Shown here: positions 43,210 to 52,682 of the stretch, in pieces
Numbering within the stretch: position 1 is the first letter of the stretch
How the letters are laid out: each line of letters opens with the position of its first letter
Assembly: GCF_963676735.1 (NCBI RefSeq)
Contig: NZ_OY781464.1
Coordinates: 1,087,001-1,151,000, forward strand
Source of the DNA: an uncultured Draconibacterium sp.
GTDB lineage: Bacteria > Bacteroidota > Bacteroidia > Bacteroidales > Prolixibacteraceae
Direction: 5' to 3'
DNA length: 64,000 nucleotides
Program-made: the position numbers and the translations under genes
Notes under the pieces: generated by a model
Seen by the model: only the letters and a program-made list of their open reading frames with translations
What the model was told of the DNA's origin: nothing
Database searches by the model: none

Positions 43210-45936
43210 ATGATGCATGCAAAGGCTTTACGCCAAACATTTGTTTTAATCGTTTACTTATGTTTTTTTACCCCATTTGTGAATGCCAAAACTGAGGTTA
43301 GCCGCCTTCTTTGCGAATACCACAACAACCCGGCAGGCATTGATGTTGTTCAACCCCGCTTAAGTTGGCAGCTGTTTTCTGATGAGCAAGACATTACGCA
43401 AACTGCCTACGAAATCAGGGTCGCCTCCACAATAAAAGGTCTTTCTTCAAAGAGTAAACAGCTTTGGAATTCGGGAAAAATCTCTTCTTCTCAATCGGTA
43501 AATGTGGTTTACGAAGGACCAGAGCTGGCCTCAAAACAGCGCGTGTACTGGCAGGTGCGTGTGTGGGACAATAAGGATAAGCCCAGCGCCTGGAGCGAAC
43601 CTGCCTATTGGGAAACCGGATTGCTGAATAAAACCGACTGGCAAGCAAAATGGATTACCCTGGAAGAGGAAATAAAAGCAAAACAATCAACACCTGCACA
43701 TTATTACCGCAAAACGTTTAAAACCTCTAAAAAAATAAAAACGGCAAGGGCCTGTGTAAGTGCTCTTGGTTTGTACGAGTTATATTTAAATGGCCAAAAG
43801 GTAGGAAATCAATTATTTACTCCCGGATGGACAAGCTATAAAAACAGGGTGCAATACCAGGTGTATGATGTTAGTGAGTTGGTGGAGAACGAAAATGCAC
43901 TTGGTGCTATTGTCGGCGACGGGTGGTACCGGGGATTTATAGCCTGGAGTGGTAACCGCAATCATTATGGCGAAAATATTGCACTGTTGGTTCAGCTGAA
44001 CATTGAATACACTGATGGTTCTAAAGAAACAATCGTTAGCGATGAGAGCTGGAAAGCCAGCCACGGCCCCATTCGCGAATCGGATATTTACAACGGCGAA
44101 CTTTACGACGCCAACTACGAAGTATCTGGCTGGAGTAAATCCGATTTTGATGATGCTGCGTGGAAAGCTGCGAAATTGATTGATAACCCGGAAATTGATC
44201 TTGTGGCATCGATGGGTGAACCGGTTATGGCCATCAACGAGCTTAAGCCAATAGAGCAATTAACCACCCCCAAAGGCGAAATGGTTTACGATATGGGGCA
44301 GAATATGGTAGGTTGGGTGCGCTTGAAAATGACAGGTAACAAAGGCGACACGGTACAACTAAAATTTGCCGAAGTGCTTGACAAGGACGGGAATTTCTAC
44401 ACCGATAACTTGCGCGCAGCAAAATGCACCGATACGTATGTTTTTGCAAAAAGCGGAGAGCTTGTTTTCGAGCCTAAATTTACCTTTCATGGATTTCGAT
44501 ATCTGCAATTAATTGGATTAAAAGAGGCACCTGCCAATAAAAATATTACCGGAGTTGTAATTCATTCAAATATGAAACCTACGGGAACCTTTAGCTGCTC
44601 AAACGATTTAATTAACCAGCTTCAACACAATATTCAATGGGGTCAAAAGGGTAATTTCCTGGATGTGCCCACCGATTGTCCGCAGCGCGATGAGCGCCTG
44701 GGCTGGACCGGCGATGCACAAGCCTTTGCTCCAACAGCAGCTTTTAATTTTAATGTGGCTGCTTTTTACACCAAGTGGATGAAAGATGTGGCGCTCGATC
44801 AGTTGGAAAATGGCAGCGTACCACATGTTATTCCTGATGTTTTAAACGGCCAAGGTGCAGCAACCGGTTGGGCTGATGCAGTGGCCATTATTCCGTGGAC
44901 GGTTTATAAAATCTACAACGATGAGCGTATTTTAGAGGAGAGCTATCCGGCCATAAAAAAGTGGGTAGCATACATGAGCGAACGGGCAGGTGACGATTTT
45001 TTGTGGATTGGAGATCAGCATTTTGGCGATTGGCTGGCTTTTGCCACTACTCGCTCGGATTATCCGGGGGCCACCACTGAAAAGGACCTGATTGCCACTG
45101 CCTATTTTTATTATACCACCCGGCTAACGGCAAAAATTGCCCGGATTATTGGTGAAAATAATGATGCGGCGCATTTCTTGAAACAAGCCGAAAACATTAA
45201 GCAAGCTTTTATAAACGAGTTTGTTACACCCAATGGTCGACTGGTATCGCACACCCAAACAGCTTATGTTTTGGCACTAACTTTTGACCTTATTCCCGAT
45301 GACTTAAAAGCCAAAGCGGCTGCTTATTTAAGTGGCGATGTGGAAAAATTTAAACATCTTACTACAGGATTTCTGGGCACACCTTTGCTGTGTTTAACCC
45401 TGTCGGAGATTGGCCGCGACGACCTCGCATTTATGCTTTTAAACCGCACCCAATACCCCTCGTGGTTGTATCCGGTAACACAAGGTGCTACTACTATTTG
45501 GGAGCGTTGGGATGGACAAAAAACCGACGGTACTTTCCAGAGTGTAGGCATGAATAGTTTTAACCACTATGCCTATGGGGCAATTGGCGAGTGGTTGTAT
45601 GGTTATGTTGCAGGGATAAAAGTAGACGAAAAGCATCCGGGCTACAAAAAATTTACGCTTGCACCACATCCGGGTGGGGGACTTACTTTTGCCAATGCTG
45701 AATTTGATTCGATGTATGGCACGATAAAATCGGATTGGAAGATCAGTGACGGACAGATGACTTATCAGGTTGAAATTCCTGCAAATACTTCGGCCGAGGT
45801 AGTTTTACCAAAAGCAAAAGTGTCTGAAATTTCGATGAATGAGGACCTCAAATCAGGCGCTAAACAAGCCGGCACAGATGTAACAGTTTCGGTAGGCTCG
45901 GGAACTTATACTTTTACTTATCCGATGGGCGAGTAG
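43210..45936 (+). CDS. GH78 alpha-L-rhamnosidase
   Basis: Secreted inverting alpha-L-rhamnosidase of 908 residues, signal TFVLIVYLCFFTPFVNA. Domains follow the Bac_rhamnosid layout: an N-terminal Ig-like domain (about 30-140, VQPRLSWQLFSD), rhamnosidase N domain (SALGLYELYLNGQKVG, TPGWTSYKNRVQYQVYD), concanavalin-like domain, the (alpha/alpha)6 catalytic barrel with TDCPQRDERLGWTGDAQ (general acid Glu495 in DERLGWTGD), and a C-terminal beta domain. It is expected to remove terminal alpha-L-rhamnose. It stands alone on the plus strand; the rhamnose-polymer locus begins about 1.1 kb further on, beyond the intron scar. It begins MMHAK, and either Met could start. Confidence 0.94.
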   Translation: MMHAKALRQTFVLIVYLCFFTPFVNAKTEVSRLLCEYHNNPAGIDVVQPRLSWQLFSDEQDITQTAYEIRVASTIKGLSSKSKQLWNSGKISSSQSVNVVYEGPELASKQRVYWQVRVWDNKDKPSAWSEPAYWETGLLNKTDWQAKWITLEEEIKAKQSTPAHYYRKTFKTSKKIKTARACVSALGLYELYLNGQKVGNQLFTPGWTSYKNRVQYQVYDVSELVENENALGAIVGDGWYRGFIAWSGNRNHYGENIALLVQLNIEYTDGSKETIVSDESWKASHGPIRESDIYNGELYDANYEVSGWSKSDFDDAAWKAAKLIDNPEIDLVASMGEPVMAINELKPIEQLTTPKGEMVYDMGQNMVGWVRLKMTGNKGDTVQLKFAEVLDKDGNFYTDNLRAAKCTDTYVFAKSGELVFEPKFTFHGFRYLQLIGLKEAPANKNITGVVIHSNMKPTGTFSCSNDLINQLQHNIQWGQKGNFLDVPTDCPQRDERLGWTGDAQAFAPTAAFNFNVAAFYTKWMKDVALDQLENGSVPHVIPDVLNGQGAATGWADAVAIIPWTVYKIYNDERILEESYPAIKKWVAYMSERAGDDFLWIGDQHFGDWLAFATTRSDYPGATTEKDLIATAYFYYTTRLTAKIARIIGENNDAAHFLKQAENIKQAFINEFVTPNGRLVSHTQTAYVLALTFDLIPDDLKAKAAAYLSGDVEKFKHLTTGFLGTPLLCLTLSEIGRDDLAFMLLNRTQYPSWLYPVTQGATTIWERWDGQKTDGTFQSVGMNSFNHYAYGAIGEWLYGYVAGIKVDEKHPGYKKFTLAPHPGGGLTFANAEFDSMYGTIKSDWKISDGQMTYQVEIPANTSAEVVLPKAKVSEISMNEDLKSGAKQAGTDVTVSVGSGTYTFTYPMGE

Positions 45937-46130
45937 TTGCTGAATATTTAATTCTCAGTTAATAGAATCCCGTTCTGAGATGTTCCGGGAAAAGCCTATC
46001 AATGGAGCCGATCGCGGATGGGTGGATGGGCGATTGCCCAAAGCCCAATTCTTGGTACTACAATTACAGTTGATCGGTTGAAAATGCGGGGTTACGTTCC
46101 TTTGCAGGATCTTTGCAACGAGGTGAAACC

Positions 46131-46275
46131 AAAATTACTGTGGTTTCCTATGACTTAGCGAACCGCCCAGTACGCTCCTGAGCAAAGCGAAAGGAGGGAG
46201 CGTAGCTCGTGTACGCTGGTTGGTGTGAGAGGTGCAATGGCAGTCACTTGGCTGTCATCCACCTACTCGATTGTG
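46131..46275 (+). mobile_element. Group II intron 3' fragment (domains V and VI), no reverse transcriptase
   Basis: AGCGAACCGCCCAGTACG (about 46157-46174) and GTGTACGCTGGTTGGTGTGAGAGG form the domain V type stem that follows the reverse transcriptase gene in many bacterial group II introns. A domain VI type hairpin follows (GGTG...ATGGCAG...CTGTCAT...CACC), ending CCTACTCGATT, a common intron 3' end. The intron-encoded protein and most of the 5' domains are missing, so this is a degenerate or ORF-less remnant. The start coordinate is approximate. Confidence 0.5.
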
Positions 46276-46347
46276 CTTAGTTTTTATTTAATTTATCTTT
46301 ACTTTTATATTAATCACTGTCAAGTTTCTCGATGGTTATTTGCATCA

Positions 46348-46368
46348 AATAAAAGAGCAAATCTCTTT
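46348..46368 (-). terminator. Terminator of the GFA-family gene
   Basis: On the minus strand AAAGAG-ATTTG-CTCTTTTATTT forms a 6-bp stem with T-rich tail, 10 bp after the stop at 46378. Confidence 0.5.
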
Positions 46369-46377
46369 ATCTATTTT

Positions 46378-46770
46378 TTATTCTGGTAAGCGTCCAAATT
46401 TATTTATTTCTTCCAACGAATCATCCCAACTTGCTTTGTTTGAGATAAAAATATGTGCATCAGGTCGTTTTTCTAGATTTGTATCTAAACATCCTGCTGG
46501 AACTATCAAAAGCTTACCATCCATTTGTAAATTAGGCAGAGCTGAACCACAATTTGTACAAAAAGCTTTCACATGATTACTCTTATGTGGTTGATATGTT
46601 TTAATTTCAGTTTCTGTTTTTATCCATTCTAGTTTAGCTGTTGTAGAAAATAAATTTGCAGCATGTGCAGACCCTGTATTTTTCCTACAATATCTGCAAT
46701 GACATAAATAAAAACTTTCAAAGTCACCTGTAACTTTAAATTTAATTCCTTTGTATAAACAAGAACCCAA
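46378..46770 (-). CDS. GFA-family zinc-binding protein with TTG start
   Basis: A 130-residue protein of the GFA (glutathione-dependent formaldehyde-activating enzyme-like, CENP-V-like) family. Zinc cysteines lie in YLCHCRYCRKN and KAFCTNCGSALP. The N-terminal pair normally reading GSCLCG is GSCLYKG, so one structural Cys is Tyr. The only start in frame is a TTG at 46770 just before GSC, and a stop lies 8 codons upstream, so the N-terminus is a few residues short of the family. Codon use and AT content differ from the neighbours. It may be intact but weakly translated, or the product of a 5' truncation. It sits between the intron fragment and the araC gene. Confidence 0.65.
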   Translation of the reverse strand: MGSCLYKGIKFKVTGDFESFYLCHCRYCRKNTGSAHAANLFSTTAKLEWIKTETEIKTYQPHKSNHVKAFCTNCGSALPNLQMDGKLLIVPAGCLDTNLEKRPDAHIFISNKASWDDSLEEINKFGRLPE

Positions 46771-47045
46771 ATGGTCAAAGAACGCAGTTTAGAACGAAAT
46801 TGCAGTACCCCTTGGTTTGTGGAATACAGCCGCTAACCATATTATTGAAGTTTAATTGTTTCTAATATTTCTTCTGCCAATACATCTATGTTGGTTTTGA
46901 AATAATTCCGGAGTAAAAACAACTAATCAATAACTTTTTTGTACTTGTAAAATAGATTTAGTCGGGGCAGGTGCTTCCTTAAAATAATAACGGCTAAATA
47001 AATATGACGTACTAGAGGAATAGCTTATTGTAGAATTTGAACAGA

Positions 47046-47972
47046 TTAACTCTTGTTTCTGAGTCGAAATTTTTTCGGAGTAAATCCGGTCTTTTGTTTG
47101 AACAACCTGCAGAAATAATAGTCCGATTCAAACCCAATTTCAAACGCAATTTGTTTCGAAGTGAGTTTGGTCTGCACCAGCATGTTTTTGGCTTTCTCAA
47201 TTTTTAAGAGAATAAAATATTGGTTAGGAGCAAAGCCAGTATGCTTTTTAAAATCTGACCTGAATTTTGAATAGCTCATACCAAGTGTTTTCGAGAGTCG
47301 TTCAAAATCTATGGAATTATCAATGCGTTCATTCATAATATGTATGGCTTTTGAAATGGAAGGTTGGTGCTGAATTTTATGATTCTGGCATTGTTGAATA
47401 TTGCAAATTTCGGCTAACAGCTGAAAGCAAATACCCGATGCAGAGCGTTGGTAGCCAAAGGGTTCGTTACTGATTAATTGAAATAAGCTTGAAAATTGCT
47501 TTACTATCAGTTGGTTGCCGCAGTTTTTTATAATTCCCGTCTCATTTTTAAACAAAGAATTATTCATGATGGAATCTGCCAGGTCACCTGAAAACCCAAC
47601 CCAATGTTCGGTCCAGCCTGTTTTTTGAGAGGGGCGGTAGCGGTGCCATTCTCCCGGAAATAATAGAAAGCCATCACCTGCATTAACGTTTACTTTGCCT
47701 GTTAATTTATTTTCAAATTCACCTTCACCTTGTGTTATCAGTACAAAATGATATTCGTTCAATACTCGTCCGGTTTCCCAGCTAAACATATGTGAACCCG
47801 GATGCCCAGTTGAAGGATAAGTGGAATTTGGCGTTATTTCAGTGTAACCAACATCGTTAATAATAAAACCCCACTTTTCATCTTGCTCTGAAATAACAAG
47901 GTATTTCTTTAATCTTGGTTTTTTCGTGTCAATTTGTGCAATAATATTGTCAGATTTTATATTTAAAGTCAT
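47046..47972 (-). CDS. AraC-family transcriptional regulator
   Basis: Cytosolic activator of 308 residues: N-terminal AraC-type cupin sensing domain (about 30-190; GEGEFENKLTGKVNVNAGDG, FLLFPGEWHRYRPSQ) and two C-terminal helix-turn-helix motifs (IDFERLSKTLGMSYSKFRSD; KQIAFEIGFESDYYFCRLFK, then TGFTPKKFR). Divergent from the sugar isomerase gene by 59 bp, so it likely regulates the isomerase/GH106 operon in response to a released sugar such as rhamnose or arabinose. The ligand is not readable from sequence. Confidence 0.92.
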   Translation of the reverse strand: MTLNIKSDNIIAQIDTKKPRLKKYLVISEQDEKWGFIINDVGYTEITPNSTYPSTGHPGSHMFSWETGRVLNEYHFVLITQGEGEFENKLTGKVNVNAGDGFLLFPGEWHRYRPSQKTGWTEHWVGFSGDLADSIMNNSLFKNETGIIKNCGNQLIVKQFSSLFQLISNEPFGYQRSASGICFQLLAEICNIQQCQNHKIQHQPSISKAIHIMNERIDNSIDFERLSKTLGMSYSKFRSDFKKHTGFAPNQYFILLKIEKAKNMLVQTKLTSKQIAFEIGFESDYYFCRLFKQKTGFTPKKFRLRNKS

Positions 47973-48031
47973 TGAGCAATAGTGTATTTTCGTATTTTAT
48001 GATACTGGAAAATTAATCAAAATATTTAATT

Positions 48032-49456
48032 GTGAATGCAGAAAAGATTAAAATAGGACTGTTTGGAATCGGACTAGATACCTATTGGGATCAATTTGAT
48101 GGCTTGTTGGACAGGTTAAAATCTTATCAAAGTCAGATATCGAATCGAATTGCGGGATTTGGTGTTAATATAATTGATGCCGGACTTGTTGATACACCCG
48201 AAAAAGCAAAAGAAGCAGGTGAATACCTTAAAAAGAATGATGTTGAAGTGGTATTTCTTTATGTGTCTACATATGCCCTTTCTTCGACAGTGCTGCCTGT
48301 AATTCAAAAAATAAAGGTACCGGTTATCATTTTAAATCTTCAACCGGTAGCGGCTATCGATTACGAAAGCTTTAATAAACTGGGCGACCGTGGTAAAATG
48401 ACAGGTGAATGGCTGGCGCATTGCCAGGCATGTTCGGTTCCTGAAATTGCAAATGTTTTTAACCGTTCCGGTATTAAATATCATTTTGTGACAGGATATT
48501 TGCAGGATGAGTTGGCGTGGAACGAAATACAAGAATGGGTAGAAGCTACAAAGGTGATGCATGCTATGCGAAACAATCGCCTTGGAGTTTTAGGGCATTA
48601 TTATGGAGGCATGCTGGATGTTTATACGGACCTCACACAACAATCTGCCGTCTTTGGTACACACATTGAATTAGTAGAAATGTGTGAATTGAAAAAATAT
48701 CGTGAAGAGGCAAGCGATGAGGCTATCCAAAATAAAATAAAAGAATTTAATGAAACTTTTGAAGTATTGGATACCTGTGAAGATGAAGAAATAATTCGTG
48801 CTGCCAAAACCTCTGTTGCATTGGATAAACTGGTTGCGAATCATAATTTGGGTTCAATGGCCTATTACTATGAGGGCGAAACCGGAAACGATTACGAAGA
48901 TATTGTAACTTCCGTTATTGCCGGTAATACGTTGTTGACAGGAAAAAACATTCCGGTTGCGGGCGAGTGTGAAGTAAAAAATGCACAGGCCATGAAAATA
49001 ATGGATGCATTGGGTGCCGGAGGCTCCTTCTCTGAATTTTATGCCATGGACTTTAACGACGATATTGTGATGCTGGGTCACGATGGCCCTGCTCATTTCG
49101 AGATTGCAGAAGGAAAAGTTCAGCTTGTTCCACTTCCTGTTTATCATGGAAAACCAGGAAAGGGACTATCCATTCAGATGACTGTGAAACATGGTAATGT
49201 TACATTGTTATCGGTGGTTCAGGGAAAAGATGGTGTTTTTCTTTTGGTTGCCGAAGGCAAATCTGTTGAAGGACCAACATTGCAGATTGGAAATACGAAC
49301 AGCCGTTATCGGTTTTCAATTGGTGCCAGGGAATTTATAAACCAGTGGTCGAAACAGGGACCTGCGCATCACTGTGCCATTGGTGTTGGGCACAAAGCAT
49401 CGGTGCTTCAAAAGATTGCAGAACTATTTGATGTTAATTGTATACAAATTTGTTAA
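48032..49456 (+). CDS. L-fucose/L-arabinose isomerase family protein
   Basis: Cytosolic sugar isomerase-like protein of 474 residues, start GTG (VNAEKIKIGLFGIG). The alpha/beta N-terminal domain is of the AraA/FucI type (VVFLYVSTYALSSTVLP). The C-terminal half retains likely metal ligands: Glu in YYYEGETGNDYED, Glu in PVAGECEVKNAQ, His in MLGHDGPAHFE and His in GPAHHCAIGVGH. It is probably an aldose-ketose isomerase for a deoxy or pentose sugar. In this locus a sugar released by the rhamnosidases or arabinose is the likely substrate, but it is not the canonical rhamnose isomerase RhaA. GH106 follows 5 bp later in one operon. Confidence 0.8.
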   Translation: MNAEKIKIGLFGIGLDTYWDQFDGLLDRLKSYQSQISNRIAGFGVNIIDAGLVDTPEKAKEAGEYLKKNDVEVVFLYVSTYALSSTVLPVIQKIKVPVIILNLQPVAAIDYESFNKLGDRGKMTGEWLAHCQACSVPEIANVFNRSGIKYHFVTGYLQDELAWNEIQEWVEATKVMHAMRNNRLGVLGHYYGGMLDVYTDLTQQSAVFGTHIELVEMCELKKYREEASDEAIQNKIKEFNETFEVLDTCEDEEIIRAAKTSVALDKLVANHNLGSMAYYYEGETGNDYEDIVTSVIAGNTLLTGKNIPVAGECEVKNAQAMKIMDALGAGGSFSEFYAMDFNDDIVMLGHDGPAHFEIAEGKVQLVPLPVYHGKPGKGLSIQMTVKHGNVTLLSVVQGKDGVFLLVAEGKSVEGPTLQIGNTNSRYRFSIGAREFINQWSKQGPAHHCAIGVGHKASVLQKIAELFDVNCIQIC

Positions 49457-49461
49457 AAGAT

Positions 49462-52395
49462 ATGATGAACAAGATTTTATTTTTTTTAGCAGTAATATCT
49501 GTGTTGGGATGCACAAATCAAATCAATACCTCTGATGATTCAGGCGATGTTTTTAATAATATAAAAGCAAACTTTCAAAATCCCGATAACTCAAGCGGTG
49601 TTAATTGCTGGTGGTGGTGGCTTAATGGAAATGTAAACAAAGCTGCAATCACGAAAGATTTAGAAGCCATGAAAGCTCGTAATTTCCAGGGGGCGATGGT
49701 TTTTGATGCCGGAGGACATAACCAACGCGGAAATGCAGACATCCCCAACGGACCATTATTTGGTTCCGATGAGTGGAACGAATTATTTGTTTTTGCCCTG
49801 GATGAAGCAAAACGCCTTGGTTTGGAAATTGGATTCAACATACAAAGTGGATGGAACCTGGGAGGGCCAAGGGTAACTCCGGAGTGCGCCGCTAAACAAA
49901 TTACCTTTTCTGATACGAAGGTTGAAGGTGGTAATAAAATCAATATCCAACTCGAATTACCAAATACCAGAGACGATTTTTATAAAGACGTTGCTGTGTT
50001 GGCAATTCCATTAAATGAAGCACAAAAAACAGAAACAGGAATTACCCATCTCGATTTAAAATTAGGATTTCATGAATTAGGAGCCTCTGCTCCCGATACC
50101 CGATTTTTATTAACCAACAACGGAGAAAATAAAAATCTATATGGTAACGAAACACATATTGTGAAAAAAGAGCAAGTAGTTAACTTAACTGCTCAAATGG
50201 ATGAACATGGAAAGCTCAATTGGGATGCACCGGAAGGTCAATGGAGTATTCTTCGAATAGGATATACTTGCACCAATGCACATGTTTCCACATCAAGTGG
50301 CGATTGGCAGGGACGTGTTTTGGATTATATGAGCACCGAAGCATTTGATTTTTACTGGAACGATGTGGTAGCTCCTATTTTTGAGGCCGCTGGAGAACAT
50401 GTTGGTAACACTTTAAAATATATGGAGACCGATAGTTGGGAATGTGGCGGAATGAACTGGACAGACAATTTTGCAGAGGAATTTAGCAATTACCGTGGTT
50501 ACGACCTCTTAAAATACCTACCCATAGCAGCCGGGTATGTAGTTGATGACATTCAAACTTCAAATGATTTTCTTGCCGATTTTCGTAAAACACTTGCCGA
50601 TTTAGTGGCATACAATCATTATGCACGTTTTCAGGAGTATGCACATAAACACAATATGGGAATTCAACCCGAATCGGCCGGACCACATGCCGGACCGATG
50701 GATGGAATTAAAAATTACGGATTCAACGATATTGTGATGAGTGAGTTTTGGTCGCCTTCGCCGCATCGCCCACGCCCTGAGAATCGATTCTTTTTAAAGC
50801 AGGCTTCTTCTGCTGCACATATCTATGGTAAAAAGATTGTTGGTGCAGAGTCTTTTACAACCATTGGTCCTCATTGGAACGATGAATTGTGGCACGACCA
50901 GAAATCATCTTTCGACCATGAAATTTGTGCTGGATTAAACCGCATGTATTTTCATACATTCACTTGTTCACCCCCGGAAATGGGTTTACCAGGTCAGGAG
51001 TATTTTGCAGGAACCCATGTAAACCCGCAGGTTACCTGGTGGGAACAGTCGGGCGCCTTTATTGATTACATGCACCGCGTGCAGTCTGTTGTTCAGGAAG
51101 GCAAGTTTGTTGCCGATGTATTGTATTATTATGGTGATCATGTTCCTAATGTATTTCCGTTTAAACACTCCGATCCGGCTGGTGCAATGCCCGGCTTCGA
51201 CTACGATGTGACCGATGAAACAATCTTTCTTCAATTAGAGATAGAAGATGGTAAAATTGTTGTCCCCGGTGGCGTCGAATACCGTGTTCTTGTTTTACCA
51301 GACCACAAAGTTTTATCATTAGTGGTTTTAGAAAAAGTAGAGACACTGTTAACACAAGGAGCTACTATTATTGGAAGTAAGCCAGAACGCGCTGTTAGCT
51401 TGGTGGGAGGTAATGAAGCAAAAATTAAATTTAGCGAATTAGCTGATAAAATATGGGGAAAAGCAGAATCCGGTAGTGGTGAAAAAGATTATGGCTTAGG
51501 AAAAATTGCATGGGGTACAAGAGCACGAGACTACCTGCAGTCAAAAGGTGTATCAACCGATTTTGATGTTTTGGGGAATGATAGTAAAACCGATTTTGAT
51601 TACATTCATTATACCTTAGGTAATAAAGATATCTACTTTGTATCAAACCAAACCGTGGAGCAGCAAGAAATAGATTGTCAATTTCGTATTTCGGGCAAAC
51701 AACCCGAGTTATGGGATGCATTAAATGGCAAAATAAAAGAGGCCTCTGCATTTGTTCAGAAAGAAGGCCATACCATCCTGCCTCTTACCTTTGAACCTTA
51801 TGGTTCGATAATGGTAGTTTTTGATAAGGAAATTTCAGAAAATACTCAAGGTACAACCGATAGAAATTATGCTGATTTTGAAACACTTGTTGAAGTTACA
51901 GGAGAATGGACTGTTCGTTTTGATACGACCTGGGGAGGCCCCGGCACAACTACATTTTCTGAGTTGTTGGATTGGAAAGAACATTCGGATGAGGGGATAA
52001 AGTATTATTCAGGAACTGCGATTTATGAGAAAAATATCGATGTTGATTTTAAACCCCGGGAAGATAAAAAGTATTACCTTCAATTGGGAACTGTTAAAGA
52101 CGTTGGTATAGCAGAAGTGAAAATAAACGGAATTGATAAAGGCATTGTATGGACTGCACCATTTAGAGTAGAAATTAGTGATGAACTGAAGCAAGGACAA
52201 AATTCATTGGAAATAAAAGTAGTTAATTCCTGGTATAACCGTGTAGCAGGCGATCAGACTTTTCCTGATAAAAAGCAATACACATCAACCAATATAAGAT
52301 TGAAGTATGATTTTAGAGGTAGGCCAACCAATAATATACCGTTGGAATCTGCAGGGTTATTAGGCCCGGTAAGCATTCAAACTTCAAATATGTAG
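49462..52395 (+). CDS. GH106-family glycoside hydrolase lipoprotein (alpha-L-rhamnosidase type)
   Basis: Large secreted glycosidase of about 977 residues. The start is MMNKILFFLAVISVLGC at 49462, which gives a lipobox with Cys and sits 5 bp after the isomerase; the longer reading overlaps it. Family features: SSGVNCWWWWLNGNV near the N-terminus, GFNIQSGWNLGGPRVTP, METDSWECGGMNWT, SEFWSPSPHRPRPENRFFLK and VGAESFTT, all in the GH106 TIM-barrel region. A C-terminal beta-sandwich follows (YYLQLGTVKDVGIAEVKING). GH106 enzymes release alpha-L-rhamnose from rhamnogalacturonans. Catalytic acids cannot be assigned here without alignment. Confidence 0.85.
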   Translation: MMNKILFFLAVISVLGCTNQINTSDDSGDVFNNIKANFQNPDNSSGVNCWWWWLNGNVNKAAITKDLEAMKARNFQGAMVFDAGGHNQRGNADIPNGPLFGSDEWNELFVFALDEAKRLGLEIGFNIQSGWNLGGPRVTPECAAKQITFSDTKVEGGNKINIQLELPNTRDDFYKDVAVLAIPLNEAQKTETGITHLDLKLGFHELGASAPDTRFLLTNNGENKNLYGNETHIVKKEQVVNLTAQMDEHGKLNWDAPEGQWSILRIGYTCTNAHVSTSSGDWQGRVLDYMSTEAFDFYWNDVVAPIFEAAGEHVGNTLKYMETDSWECGGMNWTDNFAEEFSNYRGYDLLKYLPIAAGYVVDDIQTSNDFLADFRKTLADLVAYNHYARFQEYAHKHNMGIQPESAGPHAGPMDGIKNYGFNDIVMSEFWSPSPHRPRPENRFFLKQASSAAHIYGKKIVGAESFTTIGPHWNDELWHDQKSSFDHEICAGLNRMYFHTFTCSPPEMGLPGQEYFAGTHVNPQVTWWEQSGAFIDYMHRVQSVVQEGKFVADVLYYYGDHVPNVFPFKHSDPAGAMPGFDYDVTDETIFLQLEIEDGKIVVPGGVEYRVLVLPDHKVLSLVVLEKVETLLTQGATIIGSKPERAVSLVGGNEAKIKFSELADKIWGKAESGSGEKDYGLGKIAWGTRARDYLQSKGVSTDFDVLGNDSKTDFDYIHYTLGNKDIYFVSNQTVEQQEIDCQFRISGKQPELWDALNGKIKEASAFVQKEGHTILPLTFEPYGSIMVVFDKEISENTQGTTDRNYADFETLVEVTGEWTVRFDTTWGGPGTTTFSELLDWKEHSDEGIKYYSGTAIYEKNIDVDFKPREDKKYYLQLGTVKDVGIAEVKINGIDKGIVWTAPFRVEISDELKQGQNSLEIKVVNSWYNRVAGDQTFPDKKQYTSTNIRLKYDFRGRPTNNIPLESAGLLGPVSIQTSNM

Positions 52396-52456
52396 TATGA
52401 AAATTTTGTAAGATTTACCTTTCGATGATAAGTAAAATGGTAAACGCAGAAACTGG

Positions 52457-52499
52457 AACCAAACAAGAATAGTATGAAAACGGCTGTTCTTGTTTGGTT
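52457..52499 (+). repeat. 13-bp inverted repeat after GH106
   Basis: AACCAAACAAGAA (52457-52469) and TTCTTGTTTGGTT (52487-52499) with a 17-base loop. The 3' side is not T-rich, so it is either a weak terminator of the isomerase/GH106 operon or a binding site ahead of the sigma factor gene. Confidence 0.5.
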
Positions 52500-52569
52500 A
52501 GTTGAATCAGAATAACACCATGCAAATTCTCCGATTTGAATAAAATTAAAAAGTACTTCATATTTTTAC

Positions 52570-52577
52570 TATGTTTG
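52570..52577 (+). promoter_or_regulatory. Candidate -7 box of the sigma/anti-sigma operon
   Basis: TATGTTTG matches TAnnTTTG. The predicted start site would be around 52584, at the very beginning of the sigma coding frame, implying a near-leaderless mRNA. Confidence 0.35.
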
Positions 52578-52682
52578 TTGAACTAACAACCAGAAGCTAT
52601 CGATAACAAAGAAATCATATCAGGTATCCGAAACAGGGATTTAGAAGCTTTTGAAGAACTGTTTTTTAACTACCATGGGAAA

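Larger units (their letters stand above)
45937..46377. other. Scar region downstream of GH78 with group II intron fragment
   Basis: 441 bp without a gene. The left 200 bp (GC-richer than the flanks) contain no reverse transcriptase ORF, and the right part is the intron 3' end described next. A minus-strand terminator for the GFA gene lies at its right edge. Confidence 0.55.

Noticed and set aside
43813..44259. Minus-strand 148-codon ORF inside GH78
   Set aside because: Antisense shadow of a conserved glycosidase; composition mirrors the real frame.
46842..46922. Minus-strand 26-codon open stretch ending in TAA (…NIDVLAEEILETIKLQ)
   Set aside because: It reads like the C-terminus of a protein, but a stop lies just upstream and no start or family could be named; at most a gene remnant in the scar region.
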